A stretch of 64,000 bases of DNA from assembly GCA_913057645.1 (NCBI GenBank), contig CAJXOU010000002.1:32952-96951 (forward strand), read 5' to 3'. The stretch is from an uncultured Rhodobiaceae bacterium (lineage in GTDB: Bacteria > Pseudomonadota > Alphaproteobacteria > Parvibaculales > Parvibaculaceae). Made by a program: the position numbers and the translations under genes. A model generated the notes under the pieces. It ran no database searches. It had not been told where the DNA came from and saw only the letters and a list, made by a program, of their open reading frames with translations. This document shows positions 18,928 to 29,945 of the stretch, in pieces; the stretch's first letter is position 1, and each line of letters opens with the position of its first letter.

Positions 18928-20025
18928 ATGCTGATCGACATTATCGCCGGCGCGCGGCCCAATTTCATGAAGATCGCGCCGATTATTCATGCGCTGGAGG
19001 CGCGCAAGGCTGCAGGCGGCGAACTGCGTTACCGGCTGGTCCATACCGGTCAGCATTACGATGCGCGGATGTCCGGCGATTTCTTCACGCAGCTCGGCAT
19101 TCCGGATCCGCATGTTAACCTCGAGGCCGGTTCCGGCACCCAGGCCGAACAGACGGCCGGGATCATGGTGCGCTACGAGAAACTGCTTACCGACGCGCCG
19201 AGCGGACTTTGTCTGGTGGTCGGCGACGTCACCTCGACCATGGCCTGCGCCATCGCCGCGCAGAAGTTGCAGGTGCCGGTGGCGCATGTTGAGGCGGGCA
19301 TCCGGTCCGGCGACTGGACGATGCCCGAGGAAATCAACCGGATGGTGACCGATGCCATCAGCAACTGGTTCTTCACCACCAGCAACATCGCCAATGACAA
19401 TCTGCGGCGCGCAGGCATTGCCGATGAACGGATCTTCTTTGTCGGCAACACCATGATCGACACGCTGCTGGCCAATCTGCCGCGCCTGCAGGCGCCGGGT
19501 TTCTGGGGGCAAGCGGGCCTTGCGCCGGGCGGTTATTTCGTCGTGACGCTGCATCGGCCGGCCAATGTCGATAAGGGCGGGGCCTTCATCCGCCTCCTGG
19601 GCGCAATCGCCGAGGGCACGCGCGGGCTGCCGGTCATCTTCCCGGTGCATCCGCGCACCGCCAAGACCCTGCAGGCACTTGGCGACATTCCCGCCAGCAT
19701 CCGTCTGGTCGAACCGCAGCCCTATCTCGAGTTCAACTATCTCGTCCGACATGCCAAGGCCGTCATCACCGATTCCGGCGGCATCACCGAGGAAACCACG
19801 GTGCTCGGCGTTCCCTGCCTGACGCTTCGCGACACGACGGAACGACCCGAGACGGTCAGCATCGGCACCAATGAGCTGATCGGCACCGATCCGGCGCATC
19901 TCAAGCCCGCGCTCGACCGGCTCTTTGCCGGAGCGTGGAAGAAGGGCGGCATTCCCGAACTCTGGGACGGGCAGACGGCGGGACGCATCGTGCAGCATCT
20001 CGAGCGGCTGTTGCGGCCGGCGTGA
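18928..20025 (+). CDS. wecB: UDP-N-acetylglucosamine 2-epimerase (non-hydrolysing)
   Basis: IIAGARPNFMKIAPI, LVHTGQHYDARMSGDFF, HVEAGIRSGDWTMPEEINR, SGGITEETTVLGVPCLTLRDTTERPET. Confidence 0.96.
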   Translation: MLIDIIAGARPNFMKIAPIIHALEARKAAGGELRYRLVHTGQHYDARMSGDFFTQLGIPDPHVNLEAGSGTQAEQTAGIMVRYEKLLTDAPSGLCLVVGDVTSTMACAIAAQKLQVPVAHVEAGIRSGDWTMPEEINRMVTDAISNWFFTTSNIANDNLRRAGIADERIFFVGNTMIDTLLANLPRLQAPGFWGQAGLAPGGYFVVTLHRPANVDKGGAFIRLLGAIAEGTRGLPVIFPVHPRTAKTLQALGDIPASIRLVEPQPYLEFNYLVRHAKAVITDSGGITEETTVLGVPCLTLRDTTERPETVSIGTNELIGTDPAHLKPALDRLFAGAWKKGGIPELWDGQTAGRIVQHLERLLRPA

Positions 20026-21680
20026 GCGCCGCGCGGACCATCGGGCTCTACTGGCACACGCTGCGCCATTTGCGGCCGGTTCAGATCTATGGCCGGCTGT
20101 GGTTCCGCCTCTACCGGCCCCGACCCGATCTTGCACCGGCGCCGGGCTTGCGGTCGCCCTCGGGCGCCTGGCAGACGCCGGCGGCCCGCGCTCCGAGCCT
20201 TTCCGGGCCCGGTGAATTCCGCTTTCTCGGAGAGGCCGGCCGGCTTGCCGAGATCGGCTGGGACGGGCCGCAACGCGACAAGCTATGGCGCTACAACCAG
20301 CATTATTTCGACGACCTCCATGCGGCCGGTGAGCCGGACCGGACCGAATGGCACACCGCGCTGATCGCGGACTGGATCGCACAAAATCCGCCGGGCCGTG
20401 GCACTGGCTGGGAGCCCTATCCGACCTCGCTCCGGATCGTCAACTGGATCAAACGGGCGCAAGCCGGCCATGCGCTTTCGCCCGAGGCCGCACAGAGCCT
20501 TGCCGTGCAGGCGCGCTGGCTGTCGCGACGGCTCGAATATCACCTGCTCGGCAATCATCTCTTTTCGAACGCCAAGGCGCTGGTCTTTGCCGGGCTGTTC
20601 TTCGAGGGTGTGGAGGCCGGACAATGGCTGGCGACCGGCCTTGATATCCTGGTGCGCGAAGTGCCCGAGCAGATCCTGGCCGATGGGGGTCATTTCGAGT
20701 TGAGCCCGATGTATCATGCGCTGGCGCTCGAAGACCTCCTCGACCTTGTCAATCTGGCGCATCGCTACAGAATGGCGCTGACGCCGGCCATGGAGGCGGC
20801 GGTCGATGGCTGGTGCGCGCGGGTGCAGGAGATGCGCCGCTGGCTTCATGCGATGAGCCATCCCGACGGCGCGATTTCCTTTTTCAATGACGCAGCTTTC
20901 GACATTGCACCGGCCAATGCCGCGCTTGATGCCTATGCCGGGCGGCTCGGTTTCGAGGTGGTCAATGTTTCCCCGCCGACGCAATGGCTTGCCCAAAGCG
21001 GCTATGCGCGGCTGTCGCGCGGCGCCGCCATTGCACTGCTCGACATGGCGCCGGTTGGGCCCGACTATCTGCCGGGGCACGCCCATGCCGATACGTTGAG
21101 TTTCGAGCTCTCGCTGTTCGGTGAGCGGGTCCTCGTCAATTCCGGAACCTCCTGCTATGGCGAGAGCGCGGAACGTCTCCGGCAGCGCGGCACGGCGGCG
21201 CATAACACGGTCAAGATCGCCGGCCGCAATTCATCGGAAGTCTGGGGCGGTTTCCGCGTTGCGCGGCGGGCGCGGCTGCGCGACGCGGTTCTCTCGGCGG
21301 GCGATCCGCTGATTGCCCATGGCGCGCATGACGGCTATCGGCGTCTTCCCGGACGCCCCCTGCATCAGCGGCGCTGGCGCATGGATAAGGGTTCGTTGGC
21401 GATCAGCGACCGTATCGGCACGGCGGTGTTGCCGGCTGAAGCGCTGTTTCATTTCCATCCCGGTGTAACGCTCATGCCGGGCTCGACCAGTTCGGCCGGC
21501 GAGGGCGTGACGCCGAAGGGCAGGAAGTTTTCCTGGCGGGTCGGCCGCGGCGGTGCCCGTCTCGAGCCTTCGACCTGGCATCCGCGCTTCGGTGAAAGCC
21601 GTGCCAGTCAGTGTCTGGTCATCGATCTGCATGAAGGGCAGAGCGAGATCGTCTTTGCCTGGCATGAAGAGCGACCCTGA
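20022..21680 (+). CDS. Heparinase II/III family protein
   Basis: GTG start overlapping wecB stop; NQHYFDDLHA, RLEYHLLGNHLFSNAKAL, PGHAHADTLSFELSLFGERVLVNSGTSCY, AHNTV motifs. Confidence 0.93.
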   Translation: MSAARTIGLYWHTLRHLRPVQIYGRLWFRLYRPRPDLAPAPGLRSPSGAWQTPAARAPSLSGPGEFRFLGEAGRLAEIGWDGPQRDKLWRYNQHYFDDLHAAGEPDRTEWHTALIADWIAQNPPGRGTGWEPYPTSLRIVNWIKRAQAGHALSPEAAQSLAVQARWLSRRLEYHLLGNHLFSNAKALVFAGLFFEGVEAGQWLATGLDILVREVPEQILADGGHFELSPMYHALALEDLLDLVNLAHRYRMALTPAMEAAVDGWCARVQEMRRWLHAMSHPDGAISFFNDAAFDIAPANAALDAYAGRLGFEVVNVSPPTQWLAQSGYARLSRGAAIALLDMAPVGPDYLPGHAHADTLSFELSLFGERVLVNSGTSCYGESAERLRQRGTAAHNTVKIAGRNSSEVWGGFRVARRARLRDAVLSAGDPLIAHGAHDGYRRLPGRPLHQRRWRMDKGSLAISDRIGTAVLPAEALFHFHPGVTLMPGSTSSAGEGVTPKGRKFSWRVGRGGARLEPSTWHPRFGESRASQCLVIDLHEGQSEIVFAWHEERP

Positions 21681-21688
21681 GGCCCTGC

Positions 21689-22930
21689 ATGCATATTCTC
21701 TTTCTCAGCGACAATTTTCCGCCCGAGGTCAATGCGCCGGCCAGCCGCACTTTCGAGCATGCGCGGGAATGGGTGAAGGCCGGACACAAGGTGACGGTGA
21801 TCACCTGCGCGCCGAACTTTCCCAGGGGCGAAGTGTTCGATGGTTACCGGAACCGCCTCTGGCAGAGCGAGACGATGGCCGGCATCCAGGTGATCCGGGT
21901 CTGGAGTTTCATTACCGCCAATGAAGGCTTTCTGAAGCGGATCCTCGACTATCTGAGTTTCATGCTGTCGGCCTCCATCGCTGCGCTTTTCGTGCCGAGG
22001 GTCGACATCATCGTCGGCACGTCGCCGCAATTCTTCACGGCGGTCGCGGCTTTTCTTGTGTCCCTCGTCAAGCGCCGGCCCTGGGTCTTCGAGTTACGCG
22101 ACATCTGGCCGGAATCGATCCAGGCCGTCGGGGCGATGCGGCAATCGCGGCTGCTCGATCTTCTCGAAAGGCTAGAGCTCTTTCTCTACCGGCGCGCGAC
22201 GGCGATCGTCGCGGTCACGCATGCATTCCGCGACAATCTGATGGAGCGCGGTATTGATGGCGCGAAGATCCATGTCGTGACCAATGGTGTCGATACGAGC
22301 CGTTTCGTGCCGCGTGGCAAGGATATCGACCTGGTGGCGAAGCTCGGAATCGAGGGCAAGTTCGTCGCCGGATATATCGGGACGCATGGCATGGCGCATG
22401 CGCTGGAGACAATCCTCGAAGCAGCCGGGCGTCTTGGCGCGCGTCCCGACGGAGACAGGTTCCGCTTTCTATTTCTGGGTGGCGGCTCGGGCAAGGCGGC
22501 GCTGATGGCCGAAGCGCAGGCCAGGGGGCTCGCAAATGTGATCTTCATCGATACGGTGCCGAAGGATGACGTCGTGCGCTACTGGTCGCTTCTCGATGTT
22601 TCGATCATTCATCTGCAGCGGACCCCGCTTTTCGAGACGGTCATCCCGTCCAAGCTTTTCGAATGTATGGGGATGGGAATTCCCGTTCTTCACGGGGTGC
22701 GCGGCGAGTCGGCCCGGATTGTGATGGAGGAAAAGGTGGGAATCACCTTCGAGCCGGAAGATGCCGACGATCTATGCCGTGCTCTCGCGGCGCTTGCAGC
22801 CGACCCTGCCGCGCTTCAAGCCTTGCGTTCGAACGGTCCGGCCGCCGCGGTCAAATACGACCGCTGCGTTCTTGCCGGAACCATGCTGCGCATTCTCGAG
22901 CGAATGGCAAATGTCCGCGCGGCTGTCTAG
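21689..22930 (+). CDS. Glycosyltransferase family 4, WbuB-like
   Basis: MHILFLSDNFPPEVNAPASRTFEHAREWVKAGHKVTVITCAPNFPRGEVFDGYRN; ELRDIWPESIQAVGAM. Confidence 0.92.
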   Translation: MHILFLSDNFPPEVNAPASRTFEHAREWVKAGHKVTVITCAPNFPRGEVFDGYRNRLWQSETMAGIQVIRVWSFITANEGFLKRILDYLSFMLSASIAALFVPRVDIIVGTSPQFFTAVAAFLVSLVKRRPWVFELRDIWPESIQAVGAMRQSRLLDLLERLELFLYRRATAIVAVTHAFRDNLMERGIDGAKIHVVTNGVDTSRFVPRGKDIDLVAKLGIEGKFVAGYIGTHGMAHALETILEAAGRLGARPDGDRFRFLFLGGGSGKAALMAEAQARGLANVIFIDTVPKDDVVRYWSLLDVSIIHLQRTPLFETVIPSKLFECMGMGIPVLHGVRGESARIVMEEKVGITFEPEDADDLCRALAALAADPAALQALRSNGPAAAVKYDRCVLAGTMLRILERMANVRAAV

Positions 22931-24264
22931 CGCGCGCCAAATCCCGTCAGCATCGTCCGCACCGTCTTCAGCACGATCAGCAGGTCGAGCCAGGGCGAGA
23001 AATTCTTGATGTAGTAGAAGTCGTAATGGAGCTTGCTGAGGACCTGGTCCGGCGAAGCCACATGACCCTGCATCACCTGCGCCCAGCCCGAAATTCCCGG
23101 CCGCACGATATGGCGGTAGCGGTAGAAGGGCAGTTCCTGCTCGTACCATTCGGATAGCGGCGCGGCTTCCGGGCGTGGGCCGATCCAGCTCATCTCGCCG
23201 CGCAGGATATTGATCATCTGCGGCAGTTCGTCGAGCCGGGTGCGGCGCAGGATGCGGCCGAACCGCGTGATGCGCAGGTCGTCGTCCTGCGTGATCGCCT
23301 GCTCACGTGCCGACTGCGTGCTGTCGCGGGCCGTCGTCATGGTGCGGAACTTGTGGAGTGTGAAGATTTTGCCGCGATACCCCATGCGAGCCTGGCTGAA
23401 AAGCGCCGGGCCTTTCGATTCGAGGCGGATGATGGCAGCGATCGCCGCGAGGAGCGGCAGGGTGAGAAGGAGAACGAGGAGTGTACCCAGCCAGTCGATT
23501 GCCTGCTTGATCTTCAGATAGAGGTCGTCGGGGTTGAGCGCGCCCAGCGTGTTTTCGGAGAGATGCTCGATCTCGACGCGGCCGGTCAGCCTTTCCTGCA
23601 GCTGCTTGACATGGAAGACTGGCGTTCCGGCGATGGCCGTTTCGGCGATGAAACGCTCCCATTCCGGCGAAAAATCGCTGCGCAGATCGGCCACGACGGC
23701 GTTGAGACCGGGTGGCAGGGAATGGGTTTCGCTCAACCTTTCCCAGTGGACCGAACCGGTATCGGGCAGAGCGGCGACGCTGCCGCCCGGCACGATCCCG
23801 ATCCGGAACGTCCTGAGCCTCACCATGGCGATCGACAGGGCGGTAAACCAGATGACCGTCATCAGATAGCTCGAGCCGAAGAGATAGCGGCTGTAATCGA
23901 GGCGCAGGAAGACAAAGAGAACCAGCACGGCACCATAGGTCAGCGCGAAGACGGGCACCGCATAGGAAATGCCTTCGGTACCCGGATAGTCCCGAAGCCG
24001 CCGATAGAAGAAGAAACCCAGCGTCAATGCGAAGGTGGCGCCGACCATAGTGTTGGTCAGGGAGGATTGCGTCAGCGGCACATCGGCCAGATTGAAACGC
24101 AACACAAGCGGCAGCAGGACGGCAAAGAGAACGCCACCGAGCAACTGGATGCGGTTTCTGAAGACGGTGCGCCGCAGAAGCCCCACAAGCGTCCGGTCCC
24201 GTCGGTCGGTCTCGGTGCGCGCCGCCGCGTCGGTGCCGCCTATCATCTCGGCTCTGTCCGGCAT
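22927..24264 (-). CDS. Initiating sugar transferase (polyprenyl-phosphate hexose/HexNAc-1-P transferase family)
   Basis: C-terminal bacterial sugar transferase: LESKGPALFSQARMGYRGKIFTLHKFRTM, RTRLDELPQMINILRGEMSWIGPRP, RPGISGWAQV; N-terminal TMs. Confidence 0.93.
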   Translation of the reverse strand: MPDRAEMIGGTDAAARTETDRRDRTLVGLLRRTVFRNRIQLLGGVLFAVLLPLVLRFNLADVPLTQSSLTNTMVGATFALTLGFFFYRRLRDYPGTEGISYAVPVFALTYGAVLVLFVFLRLDYSRYLFGSSYLMTVIWFTALSIAMVRLRTFRIGIVPGGSVAALPDTGSVHWERLSETHSLPPGLNAVVADLRSDFSPEWERFIAETAIAGTPVFHVKQLQERLTGRVEIEHLSENTLGALNPDDLYLKIKQAIDWLGTLLVLLLTLPLLAAIAAIIRLESKGPALFSQARMGYRGKIFTLHKFRTMTTARDSTQSAREQAITQDDDLRITRFGRILRRTRLDELPQMINILRGEMSWIGPRPEAAPLSEWYEQELPFYRYRHIVRPGISGWAQVMQGHVASPDQVLSKLHYDFYYIKNFSPWLDLLIVLKTVRTMLTGFGAR

Positions 24265-24579
24265 GTCCCCCGTTCCCCGACCGCCGTTTGCTCTTTGAGA
24301 TTACGATCCATATCGCAATGCTTCATCCTAACGCGATGGTCCTCCGTAACAATGATTTACTATTGGATTGTGCCGACAGGCGGGCGCTATTTTGCCGCAG
24401 ACAGAAGATGGTGGCGAGACCCGCCGAGACCCTCTTGCCGTCTCATCAAGTCCACTAAAATGCGGAGTTCGACAACGCAAGACGTTGTGTTGCGATATCC
24501 GTCGTGGTGGCTGTTCGAGCGCTGGGACCGCGTCCGTGATGATCGTGTGACAACAGCGCCTTTTCGAGTATGGGCTGGT

Positions 24580-25896
24580 CTAAGGTTGCTGTGCTGGCCG
24601 TCCCACCGAGTGATAGGCAAACCCTGCCTGTGCCATCTCGTCGGGCGTGTAGATGTTGCGCAGGTCGATCATCAGCGGTGCCTTCAGCAGCGATTTCACC
24701 CGCTCGAGATCGAGAGCGCGGAATTCGTTCCATTCGGTCAGGATCACGACGCCATCGGCGCCTTGCATCGCCTGATAAGCGTCATTGGCCCATTCGACAC
24801 CATCCAGCAGCTTCGTCGCTTCCTTCATGCCTTCTGGGTCGAAGGCGCAGATGGTGGCGCCGGCTTGCTGCAGCGCCGGTAGAATGTCGAGGCTCGGTGC
24901 GTCGCGCATGTCATCGGTATTGGGCTTGAAGGCAACGCCGAGGACCGCGATGCGCCTGCCCGCAACCGCGCCACCGAAAGCCGCGACGATCTTTTTTGCC
25001 ATGCGCTTCTTGCGGCGGTCATTGGCGCCAACGACCGCCTCGACAATGCTGACCGGGGTTTCAAAGTCGTGGGCGGTCTGCAATAGCGCCTTCGTGTCTT
25101 TCGGAAAGCAGGATCCGCCGTAGCCTGGGCCGGCATGCAGGAATTTCTTGCCGATGCGACCGTCAAGCCCGATGCCGCGGGCGACATCTTGGACATTGGC
25201 GCCCGCTGCCTCGCAAAGATCGGCCATTTCGTTGATGAAGGTGATCTTCGTCGCCAGAAACGCGTTGGCCGCGTATTTGGTCAGTTCCGATGTGCGCCGG
25301 TCAGTGAAGACGACCGGCGTTTCGTTGAGGAAGAGCGGCCGGTAGATCCGGCGCATCACCTCGCGCGCGCGTTCCGCGCTCGCACCGACGACGATACGGT
25401 CGGGCCGCATGAAATCGTCGATCGCCGCGCCCTCGCGCAGGAATTCGGGGTTCGATGCGACATCGAAATCAAGATCCTTGCGGCGGGTGCGGATCAGCGC
25501 CTCGATCCGGTCGCCAGTGCCGACCGGCACGGTCGATTTGGTGACGATGACTGCGTAGTGATCGAGCGTATCGGCAATCTCTTCGGCGACGGCGAATACG
25601 TAAGTCAGGTCGGCATGACCATCGCCGCGGCGGCTCGGTGTGCCGACGGCGATGAAGACGGCGTCCGCGTCCTTCAGCGCCGGCGCGAGTTCGGTCGTGA
25701 AACTCAGCCGGCCCGATTCCGCGTTGCTCGCCACAAGCGCTTCAAGACCCGGTTCGAAGATCGGGATTTCGCCCCTGCGCAGGTGATCGATCTTGCCCGC
25801 CTCCTTGTCGACGCAGACGACGCTATGGCCGAATTCGGCAAAGCAGGTGCCTGAAACTAGGCCCACATAGCCGGTGCCGATCATCGCCACTTTCAT
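24580..25896 (-). CDS. ugd: UDP-glucose 6-dehydrogenase
   Basis: MKVAMIGTGYVGLVSGTCFAEFG, VGTPSRRGDGHADLTYV, GPGYGGSCFPKDTKAL. Confidence 0.96.
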   Translation of the reverse strand: MKVAMIGTGYVGLVSGTCFAEFGHSVVCVDKEAGKIDHLRRGEIPIFEPGLEALVASNAESGRLSFTTELAPALKDADAVFIAVGTPSRRGDGHADLTYVFAVAEEIADTLDHYAVIVTKSTVPVGTGDRIEALIRTRRKDLDFDVASNPEFLREGAAIDDFMRPDRIVVGASAERAREVMRRIYRPLFLNETPVVFTDRRTSELTKYAANAFLATKITFINEMADLCEAAGANVQDVARGIGLDGRIGKKFLHAGPGYGGSCFPKDTKALLQTAHDFETPVSIVEAVVGANDRRKKRMAKKIVAAFGGAVAGRRIAVLGVAFKPNTDDMRDAPSLDILPALQQAGATICAFDPEGMKEATKLLDGVEWANDAYQAMQGADGVVILTEWNEFRALDLERVKSLLKAPLMIDLRNIYTPDEMAQAGFAYHSVGRPAQQP

Positions 25897-25969
25897 CGTT
25901 CACTCCTTACTATCATCTGCCGGATGCCGCCCCGTCCTCAACCCGGCCGGACAGACACCATTTCGATAT

Positions 25970-26839
25970 CTATCTGCTTCTGACCAGCGCGCGCAAATAG
26001 CTGCCATAGCTGCTCTTGCCGAGGCCGCGGGCGGCCGCGAGCAATTGTTCGGCGCCGATATAGCCCATGCGGTAGGCGACCTCTTCCGGGCTGCCGATCT
26101 TCAGGTTCTGGCGCTCCTCGATGGTCTCGACGAATTGCGCGGCCTGCAGCAGCGACTGATGGGTGCCGGTATCGAGCCAGGTGAAGCCACGGCCCAGCAG
26201 CTCGACCGTCAATTCGCCGCGCTTCAGATACATCGCGTTCAGCGTCGTGATCTCGAGCTCGCCGCGCGTTGAGGGCCGGACTTCGGTCGCCATGTCGCAG
26301 ACATGGGAATCGTAGAAATAGAGCCCGGTCACCGCGTGGTTCGATTTCGGCTTTTCCGGCTTTTCTTCGATCGAGACCGCCTTGCCGGCATCGTCAAATT
26401 CGACAACGCCATAACGCTCCGGATCGCGGACCCAGTAGCCGAAAACCGTCGCGCCTTGGCCCGGCCGGGCGGCGCGCTGAAGGATCGCCGAAAGGCCGTT
26501 GCCGTAGAAGATATTGTCGCCCAGCACCAGCGCGCAGCGTCCGCCGCCGACGAAGTCACGACCGATGATGAAAGCCTGAGCAAGACCTTCGGGCTTGGGT
26601 TGCACGGCATAGGTGATCGAGATGCCCCATTGGCTGCCGTCCTCCAGCAGATGTTCGAAGGCGGTGGCATCCTGAGGTGTCGTGATCACCAGAATGTCGC
26701 GAATGCCGGCCAGCATCAGGGTCGTCAGTGGATAATAGACCATCGGCTTGTCATAGACCGGCAGCAACTGCTTCGACACGGCCCGGGTCACCGGATAAAG
26801 CCGCGTGCCGCTGCCACCCGCCAGAATGATGCCCTTCAT
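25970..26839 (-). CDS. rfbA: Glucose-1-phosphate thymidylyltransferase
   Basis: [38 protein letters not shown]; full-length. Confidence 0.97.
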   Translation of the reverse strand: MKGIILAGGSGTRLYPVTRAVSKQLLPVYDKPMVYYPLTTLMLAGIRDILVITTPQDATAFEHLLEDGSQWGISITYAVQPKPEGLAQAFIIGRDFVGGGRCALVLGDNIFYGNGLSAILQRAARPGQGATVFGYWVRDPERYGVVEFDDAGKAVSIEEKPEKPKSNHAVTGLYFYDSHVCDMATEVRPSTRGELEITTLNAMYLKRGELTVELLGRGFTWLDTGTHQSLLQAAQFVETIEERQNLKIGSPEEVAYRMGYIGAEQLLAAARGLGKSSYGSYLRALVRSR

Positions 26840-26868
26840 ATGTCCCCTTGTCTTTTGCTGTCGAATGG

Positions 26869-27783
26869 TCAGTGGGTCGGCGCCAGGAGCCTGTCGAGCA
26901 CGTCATCGAGCGCCTCCGTCCATGGCCGCGGAACGATGCCGAAATCATTGGTTAGCTTCGTGCAGTCGAGGGCCGAATTGGCCGGACGTCGCGCCGGGGT
27001 CGGGTACGCCGATGTCGGGATGGGCCGCACGCGTGCTGCCGGCGCACCCTGCGCGGCTGCCCTTGCCATGATCGCGCGGGCGAACTCATACCAGCTGGTC
27101 ACGCCACTGTTGCAGAAATGCCAGGTACCGCGGGGGGGCGTTTTGCCGGACGCCTGCCTGTCGAGCGACAGACGGGCCAGCGTCAACAGAACTTGCGCGA
27201 TATCGATCGCCGCGGAGGGCGAACCCATCTGATCGTTGACCACGGTCAGCTCGTTCCGCTGGGCGGCAAGGCGCAGCATCGTCTTCACGAAATTGCTGCC
27301 GCAGGGGCTGAAGACCCAGGCCGTGCGCAGGATGATGTGGTTTTCCGTGGTGCGGCGGAGTGCCACTTCGCCCTCGGCCTTGCTCCGGCCATAGACGCCG
27401 AGCGGGGCCACTGGATCCTCTTCCCGCAAGGGGCGGTTGGCCGAACCGTCGAAGACATAATCGGTCGAGACATGAAGCAGCGGGATGTCGGCCCTGTTGC
27501 AGGCAACGCCCAACAGGCCCGGCGCATGGGCGTTGACCGCCTCAGCCAGTTCCGGTTCGCTTTCGGCGCGGTCGACCGCCGTATAGGCGGCCGCATTGAT
27601 CACGGCGTCGGGTTTCAGCGCTGCGATTGCCGCCTCGACCGCCACTCGATTGGTGATGTCGAGCTCGGCGCGCGTTGTTCCGATCGCCGCGAAGCCATGG
27701 GCGGCCGCCTCCGCGATGAGTTTTGTTCCGACCTGGCCGCCGGCCCCGGTCACCAGCAGTCGTCTTGTGTGCGGTTCGATCAT
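26869..27783 (-). CDS. rfbD: dTDP-4-dehydrorhamnose reductase
   Basis: [56 protein letters not shown]. Confidence 0.95.
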   Translation of the reverse strand: MIEPHTRRLLVTGAGGQVGTKLIAEAAAHGFAAIGTTRAELDITNRVAVEAAIAALKPDAVINAAAYTAVDRAESEPELAEAVNAHAPGLLGVACNRADIPLLHVSTDYVFDGSANRPLREEDPVAPLGVYGRSKAEGEVALRRTTENHIILRTAWVFSPCGSNFVKTMLRLAAQRNELTVVNDQMGSPSAAIDIAQVLLTLARLSLDRQASGKTPPRGTWHFCNSGVTSWYEFARAIMARAAAQGAPAARVRPIPTSAYPTPARRPANSALDCTKLTNDFGIVPRPWTEALDDVLDRLLAPTH

Positions 27784-27789
27784 GTGTGT

Positions 27790-28854
27790 TCAATCCGCGT
27801 CGATCAGGCCGAGACGCTCGCCGCGATAGAGGCCAGAGCGAACGCGCTCCCACCAGTCTCGGTTCTGCAGATACCACTCGACGGTCTTGCGCAGCCCGCT
27901 TTCGAAATTCTCGCGCGGATGCCAGCCGAGGTCGCGGGCGATCTTCGAGGCATCGATCGCGTAGCGCGCATCATGGCCCGGGCGATCAGCGACCAGGGCG
28001 ATCAGCTTTTCATGCGGGCAATGTGGCGCGTCCGGCTGCAGCTCGTCAAGCAGGCGGCAGATCGTCCGCACGACATCGATATTGGTGCGTTCGGCATTGC
28101 CGCCGACATTGTAGCTTTCGCCGATGATCCCTCTTGTCGCAATGGTGATCAGCGCGTCGGCGTGATCGTCAACATGCAGCCAGTCGCGAATATGCAGACC
28201 GCTGCCATAGACCGGGAGCGGCTTTCCTTCCAGCGCGTTCAGGATGACGAGCGGGATCAGCTTTTCGGGGAACTGACAGGGGCCGTAATTGTTTGAGCAA
28301 TTGCTGACAACGGTCGGCAGACCGAAGGTTTCGCGCCAGGCGCGCACCAGATGATCCGATCCTGCCTTCGAGGCGGAATAGGGTGAGTTTGGCGCGTAGG
28401 AGCTTTCCTCGGTGAAGGCGCCCGTCGGCCCCAGAGAACCGAAGACCTCATCGGTCGAGATGTGATGAAAACGGAAGCGCGCCTTCGCCGCGCCCCCCAG
28501 ACCTTCCCACCAGGCGCGCGCGACTTCCAGCAGATTGGCGGTACCGACGACATTGGTTTCGATGAAGGCGGCCGGACCGTCGATCGAACGGTCGACATGG
28601 GTTTCGGCGGCCAGATGCATGATGATGTCGGGGCGGAAGTCTTCGATGGTCCGGCGCAGCGCCGACAGATCGCGGATGTCGGTCTGCGAGAAATGATAGC
28701 GGGCATTTTCCGACACGCGGGCCAGCGAATCGAGATTGCCCGCATAAGTCAGGCAATCGATGTTTAGCACTTCATGCTCGGTCTGACCGATCAGCCGGCG
28801 GATAACCGCCGAACCGATGAACCCCGCACCCCCAGTCACTGCAAAACGCATCAA
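27790..28854 (-). CDS. rfbB: dTDP-glucose 4,6-dehydratase
   Basis: [63 protein letters not shown]. Confidence 0.97.
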   Translation of the reverse strand: MMRFAVTGGAGFIGSAVIRRLIGQTEHEVLNIDCLTYAGNLDSLARVSENARYHFSQTDIRDLSALRRTIEDFRPDIIMHLAAETHVDRSIDGPAAFIETNVVGTANLLEVARAWWEGLGGAAKARFRFHHISTDEVFGSLGPTGAFTEESSYAPNSPYSASKAGSDHLVRAWRETFGLPTVVSNCSNNYGPCQFPEKLIPLVILNALEGKPLPVYGSGLHIRDWLHVDDHADALITIATRGIIGESYNVGGNAERTNIDVVRTICRLLDELQPDAPHCPHEKLIALVADRPGHDARYAIDASKIARDLGWHPRENFESGLRKTVEWYLQNRDWWERVRSGLYRGERLGLIDAD

Positions 28855-29462
28855 GCAATCCCCTTTGGTCTCTCGCCTGTTTCGGCCCCCGATCTGTCCG
28901 CTTCATAGACGAAAGGTGCGGTCATCTCGGCCAGGCGCGGAAGCCGGAGATCCTTTTCCGACAGTGTGGCCTTGTCCGGCGTGACAGGCCAGTCGATCTC
29001 GATGTCGGGATCGTTCCATATTATCCCCGTGTCGTGGGATTGAGAATAATACATATCAACTTTGTAAAATACACAAGTGTTCGGCACAAGCGTGCAGAAC
29101 CCGTGGGCAAACCCCTTTGGCACCAGAAGCTGCCGGCCGTCCTCGGCGTTCAACGTCACGGCCACATGCTGCCCGAAGGTTGGCGATCCGCGCCTGATAT
29201 CGACGGCAACGTCGAGGACCGCCCCGGTCAGGACGCGCACCAGCTTGGTTTGTGCAAAATCCGGCGCTTGGAAATGCAGCGCGCGGACGGTGCCGGACGC
29301 GGCTGAGAGCGATTCATTGTCCTGTATGAATTCGATGTCGATGCCGACTGCCGCCAAGGCGCGGCGGTTGAAGGTTTCCGAAAAGTAGCCGCGCGCATCG
29401 CCGAAACGGCGGGGCTTCAGGATTCGGACGCCGGGGATGGCGGTCTCTTCGATGTCGATCAT
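28851..29462 (-). CDS. rfbC: dTDP-4-dehydrorhamnose 3,5-epimerase
   Basis: [65 protein letters not shown]; start at internal MIDIEE. Confidence 0.95.
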   Translation of the reverse strand: MIDIEETAIPGVRILKPRRFGDARGYFSETFNRRALAAVGIDIEFIQDNESLSAASGTVRALHFQAPDFAQTKLVRVLTGAVLDVAVDIRRGSPTFGQHVAVTLNAEDGRQLLVPKGFAHGFCTLVPNTCVFYKVDMYYSQSHDTGIIWNDPDIEIDWPVTPDKATLSEKDLRLPRLAEMTAPFVYEADRSGAETGERPKGIA

Positions 29463-29659
29463 TGGGCGGTCCATGCTGGCCATAGGGCGGGATCGGATCG
29501 TATCGCCATGGTGTCCGCAGGACAAACCGCCCAACCGACCCTCTTGCGCTGATTGATTCTGGTTTGCGCAAGCGGACAAAAAAGCCTGATTCCGGTAACT
29601 TCGGAATCAATTTGGGTTCCACTCAGGTCGTTGGGGCTATCGGGGCGGCACCGAAACCG

Positions 29660-29945
29660 AAAGCGGCCCTGATTACGGGCGTCACGGGGTATGGCTGGCG
29701 CGCCCGCAGCGCGACAAGGGCTTATATCGTCCATGGGACGAAGCGCCTCTCATCAGCGTTCAATACGCAACGTATCGACGATCTCCACGAGGCCCGCGTG
29801 TCACGCATGCGCGTCTTGGTTGCACTACGGCGAGCTGACCGATGCGGCCAATCTGACCCGGCTCGTGCAGGAAACGCAGCCCGACGATATCTATAATTTT
29901 GCCGCCCAGTCCCATGTGCAGGTGAGCCTCAAGACGCCTGAATAT
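29660..29945 (+). pseudogene. GDP-mannose 4,6-dehydratase relic (frameshifted, C-terminally truncated)
   Basis: AALITGVTG ... [24 protein letters not shown] in one frame, [44 protein letters not shown] in another; the Q-D-G-x-Y-L segment is disrupted and nothing homologous follows ~29945. Confidence 0.85.

Noticed and set aside
18649-20382. 577-aa minus-strand ORF
   Set aside because: Antisense to wecB and neighbours; no domain signature.
24270-24579. Possible gene in the gap between sugar transferase and ugd
   Set aside because: Short ORFs in all frames lack motifs and plausible RBS; better explained as a promoter region for the minus-strand sugar-transferase gene.
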